Of a stretch of DNA of 64,000 nucleotides, positions 16,649 to 24,292 are shown one piece after another. The translations under genes were made by a program, and so were the position numbers. This stretch comes from Mycobacterium lentiflavum. GTDB lineage: Bacteria; Actinomycetota; Actinomycetes; Mycobacteriales; Mycobacteriaceae. The notes under the pieces are model-generated. The model was not told the origin of the DNA and searched no databases. It saw nothing but the letters and a program-made list of their open reading frames with translations. The stretch is from assembly GCF_022374895.2 (NCBI RefSeq), contig NZ_CP092423.2, forward strand, positions 4,588,001-4,652,000. The letters are read 5' to 3'. The stretch's first letter is position 1. Every line of letters begins with the position of its first letter.

Positions 16649-17680
16649 ATGGGTGTTAGCGTCCCAGGCCCGTTGGGTCGTCGATCCGCTCAGCGATATC
16701 GGCTGCGGCTACACGCCAGCGCCGGCAGCGGCTTCTACGCCAGGGAGCAACTTCGGCTGCTCCGAATCTACTTGGGCGGCACGACTTTTCTTTACACCTA
16801 TGGCGTGACGTTCACTCTCTTTCCCATCCACAAGGGCCTGACCTACGCAAACCCGACCGGAGGCATCATCGCGGTCGTCCTCGGCGTCGCCGCACTGGTC
16901 TGGTTGGGCGTGCGTCCGGACCGGCCCGCGCCGGCGACCGCCGTTGCGATCGCGGCCACCCCGATCGTGATGGCCTTCCACATCTCGATCATCGCCGAGT
17001 TCGTCTGCCTGATCGCGCCGATCTTCCTGGCCATGTACCTGCGCGCCTTCCACTCCCCGCGTCGCGGGGGGATTCTGGTCGCCGTGCTGACCGGGGCGTG
17101 CGTCCTGGCTCTCGCGGTCGCACCGACGCCCAAGCTGGTGATCGACTACTTCATCTTCGTGATCGCCATCGTCGGTGCCGCCGAATCGTTCGGGTTGCTG
17201 ATGCGAGCCCTGGTCGCGGCGGCGTGCACCGATCCCCTGACGCGTCTGCTCAACCGGGCGGGCTGGGAGATCGCCACGGCCGACCTGCTGGACCGCTCCC
17301 GTTCGGCGGCGATCACCATCACCGTCGTGGTGCTCGACATCGACAACTTCAAGACGATCAATGACACCCGCGGGCACTTGGCCGGCGACGAGCATCTGAT
17401 CAGCCGGGCGGAATGCTGGCGAAAACTGGCGCCCGCCAATGCCGTTCTGGCCAGGCTCGGCGGCGACGAATTCGCGGTGTGTATCGCCGACGACGCGAAC
17501 CTGGCACCGGGCAGTTCGGATCGGTTTGTCGCCGACGTCCGCCTGCACACCCCGGGCACCAGCATCGGCACCGCATCGCACAGCGCTGCGGGCGCCGACA
17601 TCGCCGCGCTGTACGCAATCGCCGACGCGGCACTCTACGACGCCAAGCGCAAGAAGCTTCCGGGCGCGCTGGGGATCTAA
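16649..17680 (+). CDS. membrane-bound diguanylate cyclase (GGDEF)
   Basis: 343 residues from ATG 16649, which has AGGAGAG 8 nt upstream; the longer GTG frame at 16592 lacks a ribosome site. Residues about 35-190 hold several hydrophobic segments of a six-helix-type sensor (GIIAVVLGVAALVWLGV, LVIDYFIFVIAIVGAAESF). The catalytic domain follows: DPLTRLLNRAGW, DIDNFKTINDTRGHLAGDEHL and an intact GGDEF at 271-275. The RxxD inhibitory site expected five residues before GGDEF is absent (PANA). It should make cyclic di-GMP from two GTP without product feedback at that site. It overlaps doxX convergently by 4 bp. Confidence 0.87.
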   Translation: MGVSVPGPLGRRSAQRYRLRLHASAGSGFYAREQLRLLRIYLGGTTFLYTYGVTFTLFPIHKGLTYANPTGGIIAVVLGVAALVWLGVRPDRPAPATAVAIAATPIVMAFHISIIAEFVCLIAPIFLAMYLRAFHSPRRGGILVAVLTGACVLALAVAPTPKLVIDYFIFVIAIVGAAESFGLLMRALVAAACTDPLTRLLNRAGWEIATADLLDRSRSAAITITVVVLDIDNFKTINDTRGHLAGDEHLISRAECWRKLAPANAVLARLGGDEFAVCIADDANLAPGSSDRFVADVRLHTPGTSIGTASHSAAGADIAALYAIADAALYDAKRKKLPGALGI

Positions 17681-18189
17681 CCGGCTTGCTTGGCCGGCGG
17701 GCGGTAGAAGATCAGCAACTGGCCGATGGCGCCGGCCAGGCCGAGCACCACCGAGATCAGCAGGCCGTTCCAACCGATCAGCGGGTCGTTGATCCCGAAG
17801 ATCGCCCAGTCCAGGCTGAGCCGGCCGGGGCCCAGCGTGGCGACCGCGATCGCGCTGATAGCCAGGACCAGGTTGTACTCCCAGCCCTCCTTGACGATGA
17901 AGAACCCGTTGTGGCGATGGACGGTCCAGGCCGCGACCAGCATCAGCGACACGAAGCCCGCCGCCGGGATCGGGGTGAGCAGCCCGGCCGCCAGCCCCAG
18001 CCCGGCGGCGATTTCGGTGGTGGCGGCCACGGTCGCGTGGAACTTGCCCGGCTTCATGCCGATGCTCTCGAACCAGCGCGCGGTGCCCGGTATCCGGCCG
18101 CCGCCGAAGAACTTGTTGTAGCCATGTGCGGCCAATGTCACGCCCAGCACCAGCCGCAGGATCAGTAATCCGACGTCATAGGGAGTCAT
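17677..18189 (-). CDS. DoxX family membrane protein
   Basis: 170 residues with four hydrophobic segments. The family start is LLILRLVLGVTLAAHGYNKFFGG, followed by AATTEIAAGLGLAAGLLTPIPAAGFVSLML. Mycobacterial DoxX proteins associate with superoxide dismutase and thiol transfer systems, but no such partner is adjacent here. ATG 18189 is the only sensible start. It converges on the diguanylate cyclase and is divergent from ppdK. Confidence 0.83.
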   Translation of the reverse strand: MTPYDVGLLILRLVLGVTLAAHGYNKFFGGGRIPGTARWFESIGMKPGKFHATVAATTEIAAGLGLAAGLLTPIPAAGFVSLMLVAAWTVHRHNGFFIVKEGWEYNLVLAISAIAVATLGPGRLSLDWAIFGINDPLIGWNGLLISVVLGLAGAIGQLLIFYRPPAKQAG

Positions 18190-18391
18190 ACGTGCAAACC
18201 TAGATCATCGGCCGGACCGGATAACAGCAGCGGTGAGCGGCTGTGGCCGCCGATCAGTGTGGGAACATAGCGGGCGTTCCCGCGTACGCCGAACCAGCAG
18301 AGCCAGGAGGGGGTGCACCACGGCGCGTATCGCACGAGGCAACAGCACTCCCGAGAGTATCGGGCATGCCGCCACCTCCACCGACCACACC

Positions 18392-19969
18392 GTGGTGTTG
18401 CTGAACGGCGACGCGGACCATCCGCGGCAGATCCTGGGCAACAAGGGCCACGGCATCGAGGTCATGCGTCGGCACGGCCTGCCGGTGCCCCCCGCGTTCT
18501 GCATTACCACCGAGGTGGGTCTGCGTTATCTGGCCGAGCCCGCGGCGACGCTGAACGCGATCTGGGACGACGTACTGGACCGGATGAAGTGGTTGGAGAC
18601 CGAAACCTCCCGCACGTTCGGCCGGGGCCCGCGGCCGCTGTTGGTCAGTGTGCGCTCGGGCGCCACCCTGTCCATGCCCGGCATGATGGACACGATCCTC
18701 AACGTGGGCCTCAACGACGAAGTGATGCGGGCGCTGGCCGCATCGGGGGCCGAGAAGTTCGCCCAAGACACCCGGCTGCGATTCACCGATATGTATCACC
18801 GCATTGTCGGCGGAGAATCGCAATCCGTTCCGTCCGACCCGTACGCGCAGCTGCGCGCGGGCATCGAGGCGGTGTTCGCGTCGTGGAATTCGCCGCGCGC
18901 GGTTGCCTACCGCGACCACTACGGCCTCGACGATCGCGGCGGTACCGCGGTGGTGGTACAGGCCATGGTGTTCGGCAACCTCGGTGCCAATTCCGGTGCC
19001 GGAGCGTTCTTCTCACGCAACCCGATCACCGGCGCCAACGAACCCTTCGGCGAATGGCTGCCCGGCGGTCAGGGCGACGACGTCGTCTCGGGGTTGGTCG
19101 ACGTCGAACCGATCACCGCGCTGCGCGACGAGCAGCCGACGGTCTACCACGAGCTGATGGACGTCGCCCGCACCCTGGAGCGGCTCGGGTCCGACGTGCA
19201 GGAGATCGAGTTCACCGTCGAAGCGGGCAAACTCTGGCTGCTGCAGACCCGGGCGGCCGAGCGCTCGGCGCAGGCCGCGGTGCGATTGGCGCTGCAGCTA
19301 CATCGCGAGGGACTCATCGACGCCACACAGACATTGCGTCGAGTGACCCCGGCGCACGTCGAAGCCCTGCTACTGCCCGCGCTGCAACCGGAAATGCGTT
19401 TGGCTGCACCGCTTTTGGCCAAAGGGCTGCCCGCGTGTCCGGGTGTGGTGTCGGGCAAGGCCTATACGCAGGTCGAGGAGGCGCTCGAGGCCGCCGACCG
19501 GGGCGAGCAGGTGATCCTGGTGCGCGACCACACCCGGCCCGAAGACGTGATGGGCATGCTGGCCGCCCACGGCATCGTCACCGAGATCGGCGGGGCCGCC
19601 AGCCACGCGGCAGTGGTCAGCCGCGAACTCGGCCGGGTGGCCGTAGTCGGCTGCGGCAACGGAGTGGCGGCAACGCTGGCCGGCAAGCAGATCACCGTCG
19701 ACGGTCACGAAGGCGAAGTGCGCGAAGGCAATCTGGCCCCGACCTCGTGGTCGCAGACCGATACGCCCGAACTACGCGAACTCGCCGAACTGGCGCGACG
19801 GATCAGCCCACTACGCGCGCACGCCAGCGGCGACCATCCCAGGTTGGATGACACCTCCGACGCCGCGGTGCGCACCGCCCTGGAAAGCGGTCGTACCGAC
19901 GTGCTTTCGGCCTCTCCACTGATCGTCATGCTGGCCGCGCTGCGATTGTCGAGCCAGGACGCGCCATGA
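18392..19969 (+). CDS. ppdK: pyruvate phosphate dikinase, short form lacking the C-terminal pyruvate domain
   Basis: About 525 residues from GTG 18392 (M. tuberculosis Rv1127c about 490). The ATP-grasp domain has GNKGHGIEVMRRHGLPVPPAFCITTE, SVRSGATLSMPGMMDTILNVG and ANSGAGAFFSRNP. The swivelling phospho-histidine domain has GGAASHAAVVSRELGRVAVVG with the catalytic His. The C-terminal PEP/pyruvate barrel of about 350 residues in full-length PPDK is absent, so the classic reaction cannot be complete in this chain alone. The frame is open back to GTG 18233, but that Arg-rich stretch looks non-coding. The start is uncertain. It overlaps the next gene by 4 bp. Confidence 0.8.
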   Translation: MVLLNGDADHPRQILGNKGHGIEVMRRHGLPVPPAFCITTEVGLRYLAEPAATLNAIWDDVLDRMKWLETETSRTFGRGPRPLLVSVRSGATLSMPGMMDTILNVGLNDEVMRALAASGAEKFAQDTRLRFTDMYHRIVGGESQSVPSDPYAQLRAGIEAVFASWNSPRAVAYRDHYGLDDRGGTAVVVQAMVFGNLGANSGAGAFFSRNPITGANEPFGEWLPGGQGDDVVSGLVDVEPITALRDEQPTVYHELMDVARTLERLGSDVQEIEFTVEAGKLWLLQTRAAERSAQAAVRLALQLHREGLIDATQTLRRVTPAHVEALLLPALQPEMRLAAPLLAKGLPACPGVVSGKAYTQVEEALEAADRGEQVILVRDHTRPEDVMGMLAAHGIVTEIGGAASHAAVVSRELGRVAVVGCGNGVAATLAGKQITVDGHEGEVREGNLAPTSWSQTDTPELRELAELARRISPLRAHASGDHPRLDDTSDAAVRTALESGRTDVLSASPLIVMLAALRLSSQDAP

Positions 19970-20571
19970 CCGAACTGGCCGTGCTGCAAGCAGTCCGGCT
20001 GAAGGGTCGCGTTAGTCCGGCCGATCTGAGCGCCACGCTAAACCAGGACGTCGGCGATGTCGCCGAACGGCTGACCGCGTCGGGCTTGCTCGTCGGCACG
20101 GCGACGTTGCGGATCAGCCAAAGCGGCCGCGACCGTCTGGACGCGCTGCTCACGCAGGAGCGCAACGGTATTGACGAGGCGGCGATTACCGCCGCTTACG
20201 ACGACTTCCGAAGCGTGAACACCGATTTCAAGGCCGTGGTCACCGATTGGCAGCTCAAAGGCGGCCCCGCCGGAGAACCCAACGCGCATGACGACGTCGA
20301 GTACGACGCGGCGGTGTTGGCGCGCCTGGACGGCGTGCACGCCCGGGTGTTGCCGATCATCGAGGCTGTCGCGGCCCAGCTGCCGCGGTTGAAGGCGTAC
20401 TCGGTGAAATTGGTTGCGGCACTGGACAAAGTCAAGTCGGGCGACATCGCCTGGCTGACCCGGCCGCTGGTCGACTCGTACCACACGGTGTGGTTCGAAT
20501 GGCATGAGGAGCTGATCGGCGCCGCCGGGCTGAGCCGCGAGGATGCCGCGAGATCCGGTGATGCGCAGTAA
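19966..20571 (+). CDS. conserved protein coupled to ppdK, winged-helix-like N-terminus
   Basis: 201 residues, the length of Rv1126c, which pairs with ppdK in M. tuberculosis. The ATG overlaps the ppdK stop (ATGA), so the two are translationally coupled and probably cooperate. Residues 1-60 look like a small winged helix (LKGRVSPADLSATLNQDVGDVAERLTASGLL). The remainder is helical and acidic, with a C-terminal VDSYHTVWFEWHEELIGAAG block. No catalytic motif is seen. A regulator or accessory subunit of the short PpdK is plausible but unproven. Confidence 0.75.
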   Translation: MTELAVLQAVRLKGRVSPADLSATLNQDVGDVAERLTASGLLVGTATLRISQSGRDRLDALLTQERNGIDEAAITAAYDDFRSVNTDFKAVVTDWQLKGGPAGEPNAHDDVEYDAAVLARLDGVHARVLPIIEAVAAQLPRLKAYSVKLVAALDKVKSGDIAWLTRPLVDSYHTVWFEWHEELIGAAGLSREDAARSGDAQ

Positions 20572-20577
20572 CCCTGG

Positions 20578-21819
20578 CTACAACGCGGCGTCGAGTAATT
20601 CCAGGTAGGCGTCGACGTCGGCGAGGACGGAGTCCGCCGTGTGGACGCTGATCGCAATGGTCTCGCCGATGCCGTGCACTCCGTGCGTCAGACCCATCGA
20701 CGGGGACAGTCCCGGATAGCCGGCCGTCAGCACCACCCGCGCGTTTCCGAACCGCAGATCGGCGGGCCCGCGGTTGACGCTGGATACCACGGTGTTGCCC
20801 AGCACCTGCGCGGGCCGGGCGTCGGAGTTGAATCGTGAGACGCCCCAACGCAGTAGCGGGGCGGGTACTGCCGCGAATGCCCGGTCGCCCGCCCGCGTCG
20901 CCGGATGTTCGAATCGGCGCCGGCCGTTGGCCAGGTCGGTGGCGATCCGATCCAGCCGCGCATCCAGTTCCAGCCGTGGATAGAGTCCGACGACGACGTT
21001 GCCGAAGTGGTTATTCGCCTGCGGTACACCGGGTTTAGCCATCGGGATCTCCGCGCCCAACGAATCTGTCGGGGCGGGAAGCAACCGCGACAACGCGGTC
21101 GAAACGGCAGCGAGCACCGCGACCGTGACGCTGGGCCCACGTAGCTGCGAGCGGTGGCGCACCAGTGTGCGCATCGAACGGACACCGTCGGGGCGGGCAT
21201 TGGTGGCAAGCGGCGGGCGAGTCCCGGCCCCCGGTACCAGCAGCCCCGCCCGGGTATCGCGGACCAGCCCGCGATGGCTCCAGGCCGCCTGGGCGGCTCG
21301 CCACGCGAAGATGCCCGGCCACCGCCGTGGCACCTCGGGCACCGGGGCCTCCCGGCCGAACAACCAGCCCGCCAGCGCCGCGCCGCGAACGCCATCGGCA
21401 AGCGCGTGCGGCGCCTGCAGCACCGCCACGGCACCCGGGTCGTCGGCACCCGGAATGCCGCGCACCGGCGTGAACACGTGCACCCGCCAGGGCATCCGGC
21501 GAAGGTCCAGCTGGCTATCGGCCCAGCCGGCGACCTCCGACAGGCAGGCCTGCCAACTGTGATCCGCCAGGTCGTGGCGCACCACCTGATCGGGCGTCAC
21601 CGTGGTGGGAACCCACCGCGGATACGTCAGGGAACACCCATCCTCGACCCGCAGCCTCAGCGCGGGGCACGCCCGAGCCCGACGCCGGACCCCCTCGAGA
21701 GCACCGTCCACGTCGGCGGGTTCGCCCTCGAATGCGTAGAGCAGGAACTCGTCGCTGGGGACTTTGGCCGACATCCAGTAGAACTGCGCATCGACGGCCG
21801 CCATTCGGCGCGCAGTCAT
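20578..21819 (-). CDS. wax ester synthase/acyltransferase-like protein with altered active-site motif
   Basis: 413 residues, matching Rv1125 in size and position. The overall layout resembles condensation-type acyltransferases (WS/DGAT, PapA): MAAVDAQFYWM at the start, QLDLRRMPWRVHVF, and NNHFGNVVVGLYPRL in the second half. The catalytic HHxxxDG reads PHALADG, so the first His is replaced by Pro while the second His and DG are kept. Chemistry is therefore uncertain. Its ATG directly follows the ephC stop, giving a two-gene minus-strand operon. Confidence 0.7.
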   Translation of the reverse strand: MTARRMAAVDAQFYWMSAKVPSDEFLLYAFEGEPADVDGALEGVRRRARACPALRLRVEDGCSLTYPRWVPTTVTPDQVVRHDLADHSWQACLSEVAGWADSQLDLRRMPWRVHVFTPVRGIPGADDPGAVAVLQAPHALADGVRGAALAGWLFGREAPVPEVPRRWPGIFAWRAAQAAWSHRGLVRDTRAGLLVPGAGTRPPLATNARPDGVRSMRTLVRHRSQLRGPSVTVAVLAAVSTALSRLLPAPTDSLGAEIPMAKPGVPQANNHFGNVVVGLYPRLELDARLDRIATDLANGRRRFEHPATRAGDRAFAAVPAPLLRWGVSRFNSDARPAQVLGNTVVSSVNRGPADLRFGNARVVLTAGYPGLSPSMGLTHGVHGIGETIAISVHTADSVLADVDAYLELLDAAL

Positions 21820-22722
21820 TCAGGCGGGTGAGCCGATGAAAGCCAGCACCCGCTCGGCGATTCTCTCGGGCTGTTCAAGCTGCAGGAAGTGCCCGGCGTG
21901 ATCGATGATCGCCACATCGCTGCCGGCGGGCAGCACCTTTTCGGTCCAATGCGCGAAAGCCGCAGTCATACAACCGTCGTCGCGGCCGTGCAGATACAGC
22001 GACGGCAGGATCGGCGCCTCGGTCCACAGCCGGTTCAGTTCGGCGTACCGCTGCGGCGGCCGGGTGTTGCGAAGCGTGGCGCGGTAGGTCCCCAGCGCCG
22101 CGCGCCAGCTTTCCGGTGTTCCGATGGCGGCGTCGACGTGGCGCAGGTCCTCCTCGGCGCCGCGATAACCGGGAGACCACCGCCGCCACAACCGCGGCAG
22201 CACCCAGGACGCGGATCGCTCAGGCAGGAAAGGCAATTGGAAGTAGAACATGTACCAGCTGCGCAGCAGCTGACGAGGAATCTGGCGGGCCAGCCGGCCC
22301 CGCTCGCTCACCTGGCCGCGGAACGCGGCCGAGACCGGTACCGACATGATCACGGCCTTGGCGAACGGGCTGTTGGGCATCGCGGCCAGACCGGTGGCCG
22401 CCAGTGCGCCCCAGTCGTGTCCGATCACCACGTCGCGGTCGGTGCCGCCGGCGGCCGCACGCACCCGCAGCGCGTCGTCCATGATCGCGCCGACGTGATA
22501 GCTGCCGTCGTCGGGAATGGACGACGGCGCGTACCCCCGCATGAACGGTGCGACGACCCGCCAGCCGGCCGCGGCAAGGAGCGGGGCCAACTTGCGCCAG
22601 CCATAGGCGGTGTCGGGGAAGCCGTGCAGACACAAGGCGATCGGGGCGTCGGCTGGGCCCCAGGTGAGCGCCTTGAGGTCCGCGGGAGGGCCCGGCACGT
22701 CGATCCACCGCGGCTCGGTCAT
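21820..22722 (-). CDS. ephC: epoxide hydrolase EphC-like alpha/beta hydrolase
   Basis: 300 residues from ATG 22722. The alpha/beta hydrolase signatures of epoxide hydrolases are present: oxyanion motif HGFPDTAYGW, nucleophile Asp in GHDWGA and catalytic His in DHAGHFLQLEQPERIA. It should open epoxides of lipid or xenobiotic origin to diols. The upstream open frame to 22839 lacks homology. The chosen ATG overlaps the stop of a 6-codon ORF that carries the good Shine-Dalgarno. The next gene downstream follows without a gap. The counterpart is Rv1124. Confidence 0.87.
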   Translation of the reverse strand: MTEPRWIDVPGPPADLKALTWGPADAPIALCLHGFPDTAYGWRKLAPLLAAAGWRVVAPFMRGYAPSSIPDDGSYHVGAIMDDALRVRAAAGGTDRDVVIGHDWGALAATGLAAMPNSPFAKAVIMSVPVSAAFRGQVSERGRLARQIPRQLLRSWYMFYFQLPFLPERSASWVLPRLWRRWSPGYRGAEEDLRHVDAAIGTPESWRAALGTYRATLRNTRPPQRYAELNRLWTEAPILPSLYLHGRDDGCMTAAFAHWTEKVLPAGSDVAIIDHAGHFLQLEQPERIAERVLAFIGSPA

Positions 22723-22739
22723 CTCGGGTAGTCCGCCAT
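22719..22739 (-). CDS. 6-codon upstream ORF overlapping the ephC start
   Basis: On the minus strand AGGAG (22749-22745) is followed after 5 nt by ATG 22739 and the codons for MADYPR, then TGA at 22721-22719 that overlaps the ephC ATG as ATGA. EphC has no Shine-Dalgarno of its own at normal distance, so this mini-ORF may feed ribosomes to it by termination-reinitiation. The alternative is a single-base difference that would fuse the two. Confidence 0.4.
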   Translation of the reverse strand: MADYPR

Positions 22740-22845
22740 GTTCACTCCTGTTCGGCGCGTCCGCACGGACCAACCTAACGCGTGCGGTCCGGACTGCACC
22801 GACCGGAGCCGAAGAACGGCTAAAGCTGCACGGCATCAAAGGTTT

Positions 22846-23325
22846 TCAGTTCGATGCTTGCGCGGCCGCACGCTCGAGGTCGGCGATGATGATCTTACGC
22901 ATGCCGTACATCGCCTGGGTCGCGGCCGTCGCACGGGCCGGATCGGGATGGCTCACCAGCTCGTAAAGCCGGATCGGGACGACCTGCCAACTCAGGCCGA
23001 AGCGGTCCTTGCACCAACCGCACTGCGATTCCTCGCCACCGTCGGTCAACCGGTCCCAGTAGTAGTCGACTTCGTCCTGGTCCTTGCATTCGATCGTGAA
23101 GGACACCGCCTCGCTGAAGGTGAAGTGCGGACCTCCGTTGATCCCGATGAAGCGGGTGCCGTCCAGCACAAAGGTGCCCGACAGCACCGAGCCGGGTTCG
23201 CCGGGTCCGGCGTCGGTGCACCGGTTGAATTCCTCGATTCGCGAGTTCGGGAACACCGAGATGTAGAACGTCGCCGCTTCCTCCATGTTGTGGTCAAACC
23301 ACAGTGAGGGCGTGATCGATGGCAT
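22846..23325 (-). CDS. VOC superfamily protein, PhnB/glyoxalase-like
   Basis: 159 residues in the 3-demethylubiquinone-9 methyltransferase-like/PhnB branch of the vicinal oxygen chelate fold: MPSITPSLWFDHNMEEAATFYISVFPNS at the N-terminus, GGPHFTFSEAVSFTIECKDQDEVDYYWDRLTDGG in the centre and CGWCKDRFGLSWQVVP at the second module. GGAGGAG lies 6 nt before the ATG. Enzymatic role unknown. It is divergent from the following hydrolase gene. Confidence 0.85.
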   Translation of the reverse strand: MPSITPSLWFDHNMEEAATFYISVFPNSRIEEFNRCTDAGPGEPGSVLSGTFVLDGTRFIGINGGPHFTFSEAVSFTIECKDQDEVDYYWDRLTDGGEESQCGWCKDRFGLSWQVVPIRLYELVSHPDPARATAATQAMYGMRKIIIADLERAAAQASN

Positions 23326-23414
23326 GGGCGTCTCCTCCGTTGTCGGGCGGTCGTCCCACGGATAGACCCCGGCGACCGCGAGAACTCATCGAGCCACTAT
23401 GTAACGTCAGATCG

Positions 23415-24284
23415 ATGAGCACCGTGAGCAGCAGTCCCCAGACCGTCAAGTTCGCAGGTGTGGACGGTATCGGCCTGGTCGCCGACGAATGGAACCGCGA
23501 CGCTGCGATCGCGGGCCGACCGTCGATCCTGATGCTGCACGGCGGTGGCCAGAACCGATTTTCCTGGAAGAACACCGGCCAGGTCCTGGCCGACGCGGGC
23601 TACCACGTCGTCGCGCTGGACAGCCGCGGGCACGGCGACAGCGACCGCGCGCCTCGAGCCGACTACGCGATCGAAACCCTGATGGCCGACGTCTTGCACG
23701 TCCTCGACGCCATCGGAGGCCCGGTGGTGCTGATCGGCGCCAGCATGGGTGGCCTGACCGGCATCCTGGTCGCCGACAGCGCGGGACCGCAGCAGGTGAC
23801 GGGATTGGTGCTGGTCGACGTGGTGCCGCGATACGAGAAGACCGGCAGCGCCCGCATCCGGGATTTCATGTTGACCAACCTGCATGGCTTCGGCTCTCTT
23901 GAGGAGGCCGCCGACGCCGTCTCCGCCTATTTGCCGTACCGGGAGAAACCGCGCAGCCCCGAAGGTCTGAAGAAGAACCTGCGACTGCGTGACGGGCGCT
24001 GGTACTGGCACTGGGATCCGGCCTTCATGACCGCACCCGGGGACGACCCGGAGCTGCGCACCGAGCACTTCGAGCAGGCCGCGGCCGATCTCAAGATTCC
24101 GGTCCTGTTGATCCGCGGCAAGCTCTCCGACGTCGTCAGCCCCGAAGGCGTCAAGCACTTCCTGGCGACGGTTCCGCGCGCGGAGTTCGTCGAGTTGTCC
24201 GACGCCGGGCACACCGCGGCCGGCGACGACAACGACGCCTTCAGCGACGTCGTGGTGGAGTTCGTCAAGCGGCTGACAGGCTAA
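23415..24284 (+). CDS. bpoB: alpha/beta hydrolase, BpoB-like
   Basis: 289 residues from ATG 23415. The oxyanion strand is LMLHGGGQNRFSW, the nucleophile elbow GASMGG and the catalytic His in DAGHTAAGDDND. The family was annotated as non-heme peroxidase because of sequence likeness; a hydrolase role is more likely. The start is supported by a TAACGT -10 box at 23402-23407 ending 7 nt upstream (leaderless), whereas the upstream frame to 23319 is Arg/Pro-rich. The counterpart is Rv1123c. It converges with gnd. Confidence 0.85.
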   Translation: MSTVSSSPQTVKFAGVDGIGLVADEWNRDAAIAGRPSILMLHGGGQNRFSWKNTGQVLADAGYHVVALDSRGHGDSDRAPRADYAIETLMADVLHVLDAIGGPVVLIGASMGGLTGILVADSAGPQQVTGLVLVDVVPRYEKTGSARIRDFMLTNLHGFGSLEEAADAVSAYLPYREKPRSPEGLKKNLRLRDGRWYWHWDPAFMTAPGDDPELRTEHFEQAAADLKIPVLLIRGKLSDVVSPEGVKHFLATVPRAEFVELSDAGHTAAGDDNDAFSDVVVEFVKRLTG

Positions 24285-24292
24285 CCCCCCGG

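Noticed and set aside
18233..18391. N-terminal extension of PpdK
   Set aside because: About 53 Arg-rich residues with no resemblance to the ATP-grasp domain and no start signals; kept only as an alternative in the ppdK entry.
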